Source: Bacillota bacterium (GTDB lineage: Bacteria; Bacillota; Limnochordia; JAAZLZ01). Taken from it: a stretch of 12,339 nt of DNA. Under the pieces are notes generated by a model. It was not told the origin of the DNA, ran no database searches, and saw only the letters and a program-made list of their open reading frames with translations. Every line of letters begins with the position of its first letter. The stretch's first letter is position 1. The stretch is from the NCBI GenBank assembly GCA_012799075.1, contig JAAZLZ010000110.1, positions 1 through 12,339 of the forward strand, read 5' to 3'. Of the stretch, positions 1-7,718 are shown one piece after another. Both the position numbers and the translations under genes were made by a program.

Positions 1-1484
1 GGGCTATCCTAGCCGATGAGGTGGGTCTGGGGAAGACCATTGAAGCCTTGGCAATCCTGATGGAATACCTGCTGCGGGGTCTTGTCCGCCGGGCGTTGAT
101 TCTAACCCCGGCTTCCCTTGTCAGCCAATGGCGGGAAGAACTCAAGAACAAGTTTAGGCTGCAGGTCGTTGAGGCCAGAAGCACCCAGCATTGGCAACAG
201 GGTCCGGTGGTATTGGCTTCCCTGGATACGGCCAAAAGACCCCAGCACGCCCAAGTCATCCAAAAGGTCATGTGGGATCTGGTAATCGTCGACGAGGCCC
301 ATCATCTGAAGAACAAGGCGACCATCAATTATCGCTTTGTGGATGGGATTAAGAAAAAGTATGTGCTTCTTCTCACGGCCACTCCCCTGCAAAACGACCT
401 GCAAGAACTCTATAATCTGGTGACCCTGCTCCAGCCCGGGCAGCTGGCCACCTACAGCCAGTTCCGACGCACATTCACCTTCGATCGCCGCTCGCCCCGG
501 AATTTGCCCCATTTGCGCCGCCTCTTGGGTGAAGTAATGGTGCGAACCAGCCGGAAGGCCGCCATGCTTCCCCTGACTAATCGACGTATAATAACGAAGG
601 CGGTCCACTTTGCCCCCCAGGAGAGGGAATTCTACGATACGGCCCTGGTGGAGCTGCGTCGACTTTACCGGCAAAGCTCTGACCGTCCCCAGAATTTATT
701 ATTCCTGGTCCTAATTCTCCGGGAAATCTGCAGCAGCACTTGGGCAGCCAGACGGACCTTGGAACTCATGTCTAGGCGAGGCAAGGTGTCTGAAGACATA
801 CAGAACACTTTCATGGACCTGGCAAACCTGGCAGCTAGGCCAAGCGGCCATGGGAAGATTGACGCCCTGCTGGATTTTTTGGCGCAGCACCAAGATGAGA
901 AGGCGCTGATCTTCACTTCCTTCCGGAGGACACAGGCCTTGATCGCCGCGGGCTTAGAAGAATATGGCGTTTCCTATTGCCTCTTTCATGGCGCCATGGG
1001 CCAGGCTGAAAAAGATCAGGCCGTGACGATGTTCCGAAATGAGTGCCGGGTGATGATCAGTACAGAGGCGGGAGGGGAGGGCCGGAACCTGCAATTTTGC
1101 CGTCTGTTGGTCAACTTCGATTTGCCTTGGAACCCAATGCGCCTAGCCCAGCGGCTGGGCCGGGTAGATCGGTTAGGACAGACTCGGCCGATCTTGGGCC
1201 TCAACCTGGTTGCTTGCAACAGCATCGAGGAGCACGTCCTGTTCCTGCTGGACAAAAAGCTGAAGATGTTCACCAAGGTCATGGGAGAGATTGATCCATT
1301 GCTGGGGGAATGGAGCGGTGAAAGCATGGAGTATCGGTTGGGGAAGCTCTTTTTGTCCTTGGAAGGAGATGCCCTGGAAGAACAAGTTGCCCGGATGGGC
1401 GAGGAGCTGGCCCGTTCATGTTTGGATGCAGGTGAAGTAACGAGCCTGAACCGGCTGCTTCTCGATGGGGAGGAGGAACGATGA
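1..1484 (+). CDS. SNF2-family helicase/ATPase (SNF2-A), 5' truncated by the window edge
   Basis: The reading frame is already open at base 3 and reads AILADEVGLGKT, which is helicase motif I, so the start codon and N-terminal domain lie upstream of the window. The GTG at 21 sits inside Walker A and is not the start. SNF2 motifs follow in order: DEAH at 291-302, then LLLTATPLQND, then the C-terminal RecA-like lobe with ALIFTSFRRT, STEAGGEGRNLQF and motif VI QRLGRVDRLGQ (1149-1181). The family uses ATP hydrolysis to translocate on duplex DNA and remodel protein-DNA complexes; it does not normally unwind strands. By eye roughly half of the residues match the second SNF2 protein on the opposite strand at 5772-7559. 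The stop overlaps the next start as ATGA, which indicates translational coupling to the YqhG-like gene. The closest known pairing is Bacillus YqhH with YqhG; RapA is a more distant relative. The family assignment is firm, the cellular role is inferred. Confidence 0.93.
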   Translation, partial: AILADEVGLGKTIEALAILMEYLLRGLVRRALILTPASLVSQWREELKNKFRLQVVEARSTQHWQQGPVVLASLDTAKRPQHAQVIQKVMWDLVIVDEAHHLKNKATINYRFVDGIKKKYVLLLTATPLQNDLQELYNLVTLLQPGQLATYSQFRRTFTFDRRSPRNLPHLRRLLGEVMVRTSRKAAMLPLTNRRIITKAVHFAPQEREFYDTALVELRRLYRQSSDRPQNLLFLVLILREICSSTWAARRTLELMSRRGKVSEDIQNTFMDLANLAARPSGHGKIDALLDFLAQHQDEKALIFTSFRRTQALIAAGLEEYGVSYCLFHGAMGQAEKDQAVTMFRNECRVMISTEAGGEGRNLQFCRLLVNFDLPWNPMRLAQRLGRVDRLGQTRPILGLNLVACNSIEEHVLFLLDKKLKMFTKVMGEIDPLLGEWSGESMEYRLGKLFLSLEGDALEEQVARMGEELARSCLDAGEVTSLNRLLLDGEEER

Positions 1485-2614
1485 AGCCAGATGAAGAGGA
1501 GCTTTGCACCTTTGTGCTTGATTTTTTCGCCCTCAGTGGAGTTGCCTGCCGTAATTGGGATGGAGTTTATGCCCTTCAAGGGAGTCATCCCCTTTTCGAT
1601 GGAGCGGAGCAGCTGGTCTTCACCTTCTCCCGGGAGAACTTAACGGCCGATCTGGACCATTTGACTTATGGTCATCCCCTGGTGGACCGGATGCTTGCCT
1701 TGGCAGCTCGGCGGGGTCGAACCACCAGCCTGATCTTTCCACTGATGGAACAGTTTCCCGGGATGCACAGTGCTTGGCGGCCGGTCCCCAAGCGCTTGAT
1801 TTATCAGAGCGAGTTCCTCTTCAACTTTCGTGTCGCCTATCTGGGACACGAACGATTTGAGGAGGTGGTGGCCATCTGGCTCGATTCCTATACCGAAAAA
1901 AGGCAGCCTCCTTTGGATCTTAACCTGGGGGTAGGCTTTATCCCGCCCAAGCCCCAACGGGTCCGTTCCAAGGCCAAGAGTCTGACCGAACTAGAAAACC
2001 TGGCCTACCAGCCCGTTCGCCTGTTTCGCCGGGCCTTAGCCTATTTGCAGGGGGAAATCGAAAGCCGACGGGAGGAGCTGGAGAAACTAGCCCAGGCAAA
2101 GCTCGCCCGGGATGTGGAGCGATTGACCGGTTACTACGAATCCCTGGCCCAGGAAGAACTCCAGTCCCTGCGAAACCTGTTTCGCAAACTGGCGGTGACC
2201 ACTGTTCGCCATGACTTAGCCCGCACCGATGATACCCGCAGGTTGTACGGACGCAGGGCCGCGGGCCTAAGGACCGAGATTCGATCTGCCCAAGAAGAAT
2301 ACGAAGAGAGGCTCGCCCTGCTTCGTCAGGAACACCAGTGGCGGCTCCAAGAGCTTTGGGAACAGACGGCTGTTGATGTGGAGGCATCCCTGGTTAGTGG
2401 AGCCCATGTATGGGTGCCCCGCTGGGAGGTGGAGCTGTGGCGGGAAGGGGAGTGCATCACAGGCCACTACGATCATTTGCGGAATAGATGGCTCGAACCT
2501 GTCTGCATGATGTGTGAAGGGGAAATCGCCACCATTGACCGGCAGACCATCTTGTGTGAGGGATGTGCCAGGGAAGGGGTTGCTCTTTCCTATGACGAAT
2601 TGTTTCCTGGATAA
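1481..2614 (+). CDS. YqhG-like SNF2 partner protein with coiled coil and C-terminal Cys4 motif
   Basis: A 377-residue protein whose ATG overlaps the SNF2-A stop by four bases, with a strong ribosome site GGGGAGGAGG at 1467-1476. The N-terminal half includes YGHPLVDRML (63-72), which resembles the motif near the C-terminus of RapA-type SNF2 enzymes and the matching part of YqhG. Residues about 185-300 are charged and helical, probably a coiled coil, with the segment ARDVERLTGYYESL (209-222). The C-terminus carries CMMC (342-345) and CEGC (359-362), a likely zinc knuckle or ribbon. The protein on the opposite strand at 4968-5759 shares the pattern of a YYxxL-like helix followed by a short beta-rich end but lacks the cysteines. 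Position and layout suggest that it is a stand-alone accessory domain for the SNF2 ATPase, perhaps for nucleic-acid or protein binding. YqhG has no established biochemical function that I know of, so the role is inference. The gene itself is certain. Confidence 0.75.
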   Translation: MKPDEEELCTFVLDFFALSGVACRNWDGVYALQGSHPLFDGAEQLVFTFSRENLTADLDHLTYGHPLVDRMLALAARRGRTTSLIFPLMEQFPGMHSAWRPVPKRLIYQSEFLFNFRVAYLGHERFEEVVAIWLDSYTEKRQPPLDLNLGVGFIPPKPQRVRSKAKSLTELENLAYQPVRLFRRALAYLQGEIESRREELEKLAQAKLARDVERLTGYYESLAQEELQSLRNLFRKLAVTTVRHDLARTDDTRRLYGRRAAGLRTEIRSAQEEYEERLALLRQEHQWRLQELWEQTAVDVEASLVSGAHVWVPRWEVELWREGECITGHYDHLRNRWLEPVCMMCEGEIATIDRQTILCEGCAREGVALSYDELFPG

Positions 2615-2635
2615 TCTGGTTGGGAGAGGTGCGTT

Positions 2636-5071
2636 ATGAATGTGGAGGGCTTTCTAAAGGAGATTACTTCCCGGCGGGATTACAGGGGGCAGGTGAAATA
2701 CGTCCAGTATCTACCCCCGCGCCCTCCTCGGTACGGCTCGCTGGATGAGCCCTTGCCGGCCTTGTTGGCAAAGGCCCTGGAACGCTTCGACATCAAGGGA
2801 CTTTACAGTCATCAAGTAAAGGCCATCAACTTGGCCCGGCAGGGTCGACATGTGGTGGTAGCCACGGGGACCGCGTCGGGCAAGACCCTATGCTACAATC
2901 TGCCGGTGATGGAGTCTTTGCTGGAGGAAGGCGCCACCGCGTTGTATCTGTTTCCCACCAAGGCCCTGGCCCAGGACCAATTGCAGGGGCTCCTGCGTTG
3001 GCGAAGAGAGGGCCTGCCCGTCCACTGCGGCACCTATGACGGGGATACTCCCAGAAACAGTCGCAGCCGCCTGCGGGAGGAGGGCAATGTGATTTTGACC
3101 AATCCGGACATGCTCCACGGGGGGATCATGCCCCATCATCCCACCTGGGCCCGGTTTTTTAGCGGTCTAAAATACGTAGTCATCGATGAAATCCATGTTT
3201 ACCGGGGCATTTTTGGCTCCCATATGGCCAATGTGCTCCGCCGGCTTGACAGGATCCTTGCTTCCTACGACGCCTCGCCGGTCTATATTTGCTGTTCGGC
3301 GACGATCGCCAACCCCCAGGAGCTCTCCGAGGAGCTCACCGGGAAGGAGATGGCCCTAGTCGAGGATGACGGTTCGGCAAGGGGGGGCAAGTGGTTTGTT
3401 TTGTGGAACCCACCCCGTCTTGAGGAAACAGATCAGAGGCGAAGCAGCAATTCCGAAGCCAAAGACTTGATGGTGCAGCTGATTAAGGGACGGCACCAGG
3501 TGATCGGGTTTACCAAGACCCGGGTGCTGGCGGAGCTTCTGTACCGTTATGTCAGGGAGGATCTAACCAGGGAAAGCCCTTCCTTGGCCAAGATGGTCCG
3601 GGCTTATCGAGGGGGCTATTTGCCCAGTGAACGAAGGGCTATTGAAGAGCTCCTCTTTAGGGGTGAACTGTTGGGTGTGGCCAGTACCAATGCCTTGGAG
3701 CTCGGGATCGACATCGGCAGTCTAGATGCCGCCCTGATGGTGGGTTTTCCGGGAAGCATAGCTAGCGTCTGGCAGCAAGCGGGTCGGGCTGGGAGGGGAA
3801 CGGAGGATTCCCTGGCTGTTTTGATTGCCCACGATCTGCCCATCGATCAATTTTTGATGGAAAACCCCTCATACTTTTTTGGCCGGTCCCCCGAAAATGC
3901 TGTCATCGACAAGAACAACCCCTACATCGTTCTGGGACATTTGCGGGCAGCTGCCTATGAGCTTCCCATTCACATTGATGAGGAGCGGCAGTTTGGACCC
4001 TCGGCCCCGGCTTTGCTGGACATCCTCGCCGAGGATCGTCAGCTTCTCTTGTTGGGTGATAAGTGGTATTGGCGGGGCAGGACGTATCCTGCGGAGGACT
4101 TTAGCTTGCGCAATATCTCCGATTCTACTTATACCATCATCCAGCTGCGGGATGATGCTCCTGAGGTCATCGGGAGCATGGATGAGCTGAGTGCTTTTAC
4201 CCACCTCCATGAGGAGGCAGTCTACATCCATGACGGGGAAGTCTACGTGGTGGAAAAACTAGATGTTGCCCAGCGGGTTGCATATGTTCGCTTGGCCCCG
4301 GTCGATTACTATACCCAGTCGATAACTGAGAGAAAAGTTCAAGTGCTTAGTCTGGATCAACAGCGGGCTTGGCAAAAGAGCACCCTTTGCTACGGAGAGG
4401 TGGGGGTGAGCTTCCTCACCTACATGTTCAAGAAGATCAAGTTTTACAGCCGGGAAAACATCGGTTATGGCAAGGTCCACTTGCCTGTTGTCACCCTTGA
4501 GACCGGGGGCTGCTGGTTGATTCCCCCCCTGGAGGTTCTCAGACAAGTTCAGGAACACGGCCGCAGTCCCGTGGAAGGCCTGTTGGGAGTGGCCAATGTC
4601 ATGGGTGAGGTGGCCACACTTCTCTTGATGTGCGACGGCTCCGATATTGCCACCATTGTGGATGCCACCAACACCGGTCTGCCCAGCATCTTCCTCGTTG
4701 ATCGCTATCCCGGGGGGATTGGATTTGCCCAAAAGGCTTATCAACTCATGGAACAAGTCATCAAAGCCTGTCTCGACGTCATCAAAGGCTGCTCCTGCCG
4801 GGATGGCTGTCCTTCCTGTGTGGGTGCTCCCTTGCCGCCTGCCCAGTTGGATACGGACAGCAGGGGGCGGATACCCGATAAGGAAGGAGCACTAGTCATT
4901 CTCCATGGGCTGCTTGGCATGGAAGGCTATGTGCCTAAGGCTCCCTTGCATCGGGATGAGACGGCATCTACCCGGGAGCGTCCGCCGGCCCCTCCCCTCT
5001 CTGAGATGGTGGAGCGGGGAATTCGCAAGCAGCTAAAGCGCTGGGGCGAGGTGCGTTCTTCCAGTAAATAA
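2636..5071 (+). CDS. mrfA: MrfA/YprA-type SF2 DNA helicase with DUF1998 (MZB) zinc module
   Basis: An 811-residue DEAD/DEAH-like helicase, starting 21 bp after the YqhG-like stop with ribosome site GGGAGAGG at 2622-2629. Motifs in order: Q-motif YSHQ (57-60), Walker A ATGTASGKT (76-84), FPTKALAQDQ (106-115), DEIH (184-187), SAT (221-223), STNALELGIDIG (350-361) and motif VI QQAGRAGR (380-387). The C-terminal third holds YPGGIGF and the cysteine set CSCRDGCPSC (C719, C721, C725, C728), the signature of the DUF1998/MZB domain. In Bacillus subtilis, MrfA (YprA, about 750 residues) acts with the exonuclease MrfB in repair of mitomycin C damage independently of UvrABC. Here no MrfB-like nuclease follows; the gene sits between two SNF2/YqhG pairs. 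The last 35 codons lie antisense to the end of the converging gene at 4968-5759. The family call is strong; the orthologous role is inferred from the domain layout, and Hrq1-like or DISARM-related helicases are the alternatives. Confidence 0.85.
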   Translation: MNVEGFLKEITSRRDYRGQVKYVQYLPPRPPRYGSLDEPLPALLAKALERFDIKGLYSHQVKAINLARQGRHVVVATGTASGKTLCYNLPVMESLLEEGATALYLFPTKALAQDQLQGLLRWRREGLPVHCGTYDGDTPRNSRSRLREEGNVILTNPDMLHGGIMPHHPTWARFFSGLKYVVIDEIHVYRGIFGSHMANVLRRLDRILASYDASPVYICCSATIANPQELSEELTGKEMALVEDDGSARGGKWFVLWNPPRLEETDQRRSSNSEAKDLMVQLIKGRHQVIGFTKTRVLAELLYRYVREDLTRESPSLAKMVRAYRGGYLPSERRAIEELLFRGELLGVASTNALELGIDIGSLDAALMVGFPGSIASVWQQAGRAGRGTEDSLAVLIAHDLPIDQFLMENPSYFFGRSPENAVIDKNNPYIVLGHLRAAAYELPIHIDEERQFGPSAPALLDILAEDRQLLLLGDKWYWRGRTYPAEDFSLRNISDSTYTIIQLRDDAPEVIGSMDELSAFTHLHEEAVYIHDGEVYVVEKLDVAQRVAYVRLAPVDYYTQSITERKVQVLSLDQQRAWQKSTLCYGEVGVSFLTYMFKKIKFYSRENIGYGKVHLPVVTLETGGCWLIPPLEVLRQVQEHGRSPVEGLLGVANVMGEVATLLLMCDGSDIATIVDATNTGLPSIFLVDRYPGGIGFAQKAYQLMEQVIKACLDVIKGCSCRDGCPSCVGAPLPPAQLDTDSRGRIPDKEGALVILHGLLGMEGYVPKAPLHRDETASTRERPPAPPLSEMVERGIRKQLKRWGEVRSSSK

Positions 5072-5759
5072 GCGCTCCCCCACGGAGGCTAACTAGGACT
5101 TGGGGGCTGAAGCGAAGGCTCTCTTCCTCCAGTCGGGTCTGTTTTTCCCCTTCTTCGCCTAGCTCTGCGAAGTAGGTCTCTAGGTCATCAAGTCTTTGTT
5201 TAAGATCCTCCCTGGCCCTTTGGGCCCAGGGTTTGGACCTTTCCCTTAGGTATTGCTTAACATAGTTGCAGCCCTGCCAATAGGCCCGGCGGAAGGAAAG
5301 CCGTCGTTTTTCTCTGGGCAGAGGGGTGCCGGGGCGTCCATCAAGATCCAGGAGATGCTCCAGCTGCCCTGATATGCTTCCGTCGACCATGTCAACGACC
5401 ACTGGCAGAATCTCTTCCCAGGATTGCCGCGCCTGATAGCACAAGTGGAACAGCCACAGGAAATGGGGCCGGAAGGGTCCTCGATCCGAGCTCGGGAAGT
5501 GGCAGCAAGTGATAAACCCGTTGATTGTGCCCAGCAGCCGCTCCAAACCCTGGCTTTTAGGGGCGAACAGCCAGGCCTGGGGGTTGTCAAGCGCGGTGTC
5601 AAGGTCCCAAGTCCAAAGGACCCGGGGCGATTCTTGCCAGGCCAACAATTGGGCCAGCTCCGAGGAAAGCTCAACTTCCAGGGCTTTTTCCCTTCCTTGC
5701 CAGCCAAGATTGTGGCGATCCAGGTATTGTTGCAGAAAATCTTTGATTTGTACGTCCAT
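4968..5759 (-). CDS. YqhG-like partner protein of SNF2-B
   Basis: A 263-residue protein starting 12 bp after the SNF2-B stop, with ribosome site GGACGGAG (complement of 5763-5770), so the two form an operon. It has no signal peptide or membrane segment. The N-terminus MDVQIKDFLQQYL resembles the start of Bacillus YqhG. A central helical part ends in REDLKQRLDDLETYFAEL, comparable to the ERLTGYYESL region of the + strand paralogue, and the fold appears to end in VLVSLRGGALIYW, like the GGLFYL end of YqhG. About 35 further residues, rich in Pro, Ala and Gly, run antisense into the end of the MrfA-like gene; they may be dispensable. Unlike the + strand paralogue it has no CxxC pairs. The family has no known activity. 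Pairing with an SNF2 ATPase in both copies argues that it is a dedicated subunit. Gene call good, YqhG assignment moderate. Confidence 0.7.
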   Translation of the reverse strand: MDVQIKDFLQQYLDRHNLGWQGREKALEVELSSELAQLLAWQESPRVLWTWDLDTALDNPQAWLFAPKSQGLERLLGTINGFITCCHFPSSDRGPFRPHFLWLFHLCYQARQSWEEILPVVVDMVDGSISGQLEHLLDLDGRPGTPLPREKRRLSFRRAYWQGCNYVKQYLRERSKPWAQRAREDLKQRLDDLETYFAELGEEGEKQTRLEEESLRFSPQVLVSLRGGALIYWKNAPRPSALAACEFPAPPSQRGEGPADAPG

Positions 5760-5771
5760 ATTCTCCGTCCT

Positions 5772-7559
5772 TTAGATCAAAGATATCAGCGGGTCCTGTC
5801 GGCGATTTGACAGCAGGCGGTCGGCCAAACCATCCAGCTTGGCCCGCAATTCCGCCGAGTCACCAGATGCGAGGAGAATCTGGGCTAAGCTGCCCTCCAA
5901 GGTCCCATCTGCTCCTGCCAGGATGGCATCCAGCTCGCCTACTACCATTTCGAACATGCCGATCTTTTCATGGAGCAGATACAGGATATGTTCCTCGATG
6001 GTGTTTAGGGTGACCAGATTAAAGATGTTTACATCCCTTCGTTGGCCCAGTCGATGGACTCGGCCGATCCGCTGTTCAAGGCGCATCGGATTCCACGGCA
6101 AATCGAAGTTGACCACATTGCAGCAGAACTGGAAATTCAGGCCTTCACCCCCACACTCGGTGCTGACCATGATGTCCGCATGCTCCTGGAACTGTCGTCT
6201 GATCCACTCCTTTTTGCCCGGGGAAAGGCTGCCGTCGAAGCCGACGGTGATAAACCCGGCCTGCTCCAGGTGGTAGCGAAGGTATTCCTGGGTGGCCCGG
6301 TATTCGGTGAAGATGAGGACTCTTTCCCCGAGTCCCTTTATTAAGTCCTCTAACAAGAGCAACTTGGCCCCCTTCTCGATTGTTGATGCCAGCTCCAGCA
6401 GGGGCCTGATTTGCACACGTCCCGATTCGTACATCTTCGCTAAAGTATAGTAGGCTGCATGGAAGCTAGAGCATACTTCTCGCTGCAAAGTGATGAGGGG
6501 CAGGGGGTTTCCTCCGCTGGCCAGACATCGATGATATTCCCCCTGGACAAACTCCTTCACCCCATCGTAAAGCTGCCTTTCCTCTGGTGATAATTCAACG
6601 GTCTGGTTGTTTACCATCCGATTCGGCAGGTAGACGCCTTCTACTCCGCGTCGGTTGCGGATCATGGTTTGCTCCAGGAGATGACGGAGCTTGCCAACGT
6701 TCTTTGGGATGCGACGGTCCTCCATGAACTTCTCCCGGAAGGACCGGTAGATTCCCAGCTGACCTGGCTTTAACAAGGTGATCAGGTTGTAGAGCTCCTT
6801 AAGATCGTTTTGAACCGGTGTTGCTGTCAGAAGCAGGCAAAATTTCCTCTTGATGCTGTTGACCAACTGCCAGTTCTGGGTGCGGTCATTTTTCAGTTTA
6901 TGGGCCTCATCGACAATCAACATGTCATATTCTTGACTGAGAACTATTTCCCGGTGGGGAGAGCGTTTGGCCGTGTCCAATGACGCGATGAGGATTGGAG
7001 CCCGTTCCCAGTCCTTGTCAGTCCTTTGCAGCCAGGGTGTGATCAAGAACTTCTCCCGGAGCTCGTTGTACCACTGATAGCAAAGGGAACTAGGGGTTAG
7101 GATCAAGGTTTTATGGACCATGCCTCTGAGGATATATTCTTTTAGAACCATTCCCGCCTCAATGGTTTTGCCAAGTCCTACTTCATCCGCCAAGATGGCC
7201 CGGCCATGCATTTGCTGCACTACGGTTTTGAGGGTGTTTAGCTGATGGGGGTAAGGGACAACCCCTGCCTTCCGCCAGTGTTCCCCCAAGCTGCGGGGGC
7301 AATGAAGGTCCTGCCAGCCCTTTGCATTGATTACATGGGCCAGCCAGGCCAGTTTGAAGTCGGCCCAGGTTCCCCACCTGCCTCGCCGAACGGCCAAAAT
7401 GACTTCCTTGACGGCATCCCGGGAGAACTTCACTGCAAACAAGTCATCGACCATTTCTCCTTCGGTGAAGTCCTCTTGGGGAGGGCCTGCTGGAACTGCT
7501 TCCCAGTTGAAAGTCATAATGGGCACTGTGATCGGAAAAGTCTTGAGAGGGATTTCCAT
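5772..7559 (-). CDS. SNF2-family helicase/ATPase, YqhH-like (SNF2-B)
   Basis: A complete 595-residue SNF2 ATPase. The ATG at 7559 has ribosome site AAAGGAG (complement of 7566-7572) at good spacing. Residues 1-100 form a family-specific N-terminal domain; then come a Q-motif-like PYPHQ (102-106), motif I DEVGLGKT (125-132), DEAH (217-220), LTATPVQND (244-252), FTEY (417-420), STECGGEGLNFQF (466-478) and motif VI QRIGRVHRLGQ (496-506). All motifs needed for ATP hydrolysis and duplex DNA translocation are intact. The size matches Bacillus YqhH (about 560 residues), and the following gene is YqhG-like as in Bacillus. Compared with SNF2-A, motif VI has RVHR in place of RVDR, and only this copy shows its N-terminal domain because the other is cut by the window edge. 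Likely role: remodelling of protein-DNA complexes in repair or transcription recycling; substrate unknown. Confidence 0.93.
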   Translation of the reverse strand: MEIPLKTFPITVPIMTFNWEAVPAGPPQEDFTEGEMVDDLFAVKFSRDAVKEVILAVRRGRWGTWADFKLAWLAHVINAKGWQDLHCPRSLGEHWRKAGVVPYPHQLNTLKTVVQQMHGRAILADEVGLGKTIEAGMVLKEYILRGMVHKTLILTPSSLCYQWYNELREKFLITPWLQRTDKDWERAPILIASLDTAKRSPHREIVLSQEYDMLIVDEAHKLKNDRTQNWQLVNSIKRKFCLLLTATPVQNDLKELYNLITLLKPGQLGIYRSFREKFMEDRRIPKNVGKLRHLLEQTMIRNRRGVEGVYLPNRMVNNQTVELSPEERQLYDGVKEFVQGEYHRCLASGGNPLPLITLQREVCSSFHAAYYTLAKMYESGRVQIRPLLELASTIEKGAKLLLLEDLIKGLGERVLIFTEYRATQEYLRYHLEQAGFITVGFDGSLSPGKKEWIRRQFQEHADIMVSTECGGEGLNFQFCCNVVNFDLPWNPMRLEQRIGRVHRLGQRRDVNIFNLVTLNTIEEHILYLLHEKIGMFEMVVGELDAILAGADGTLEGSLAQILLASGDSAELRAKLDGLADRLLSNRRQDPLISLI

Positions 7560-7718
7560 AGAGGTCTCCTTTAGTAAAGGTTAAACCCTATTCAGTTTCC
7601 CCCGGCAGATGGGAGTTATGGCTGGAGGTTCTTGGGGAGGAGTTGGCGGAAGAATATAGAGGAAAATGCTAATTCATTCATAATAAATATATTGTACTCA
7701 TAAGGGGAGGGGTCGTAC
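7560..7718. promoter_or_regulatory. Divergent intergenic region between SNF2-B and the flavoprotein
   Basis: These 159 bp separate two divergently read genes and must hold promoters for at least the flavoprotein and probably the SNF2-B operon. An A+T-rich patch at 7670-7700 is the likely core. On the - strand, TATATT (complement of 7653-7658) is a possible -10, but its -35 match is weak. No hexamer pair at 16-18 bp spacing is convincing for either direction, and I see no clear operator dyad. The flavoprotein ribosome site AAGGGGAGGGG is at 7702-7712. Confidence 0.4.

Noticed and set aside
1016..1588. 190-codon - strand frame
   Set aside because: It runs antisense to SNF2 motifs V and VI and is Ser/Arg-rich, typical of a shadow frame.
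1..7559. Classical DISARM or restriction-modification system
   Set aside because: There is SNF2 and DUF1998 content, but no methyltransferase, PLD nuclease or separate DrmA/DrmB pair is visible in the window.
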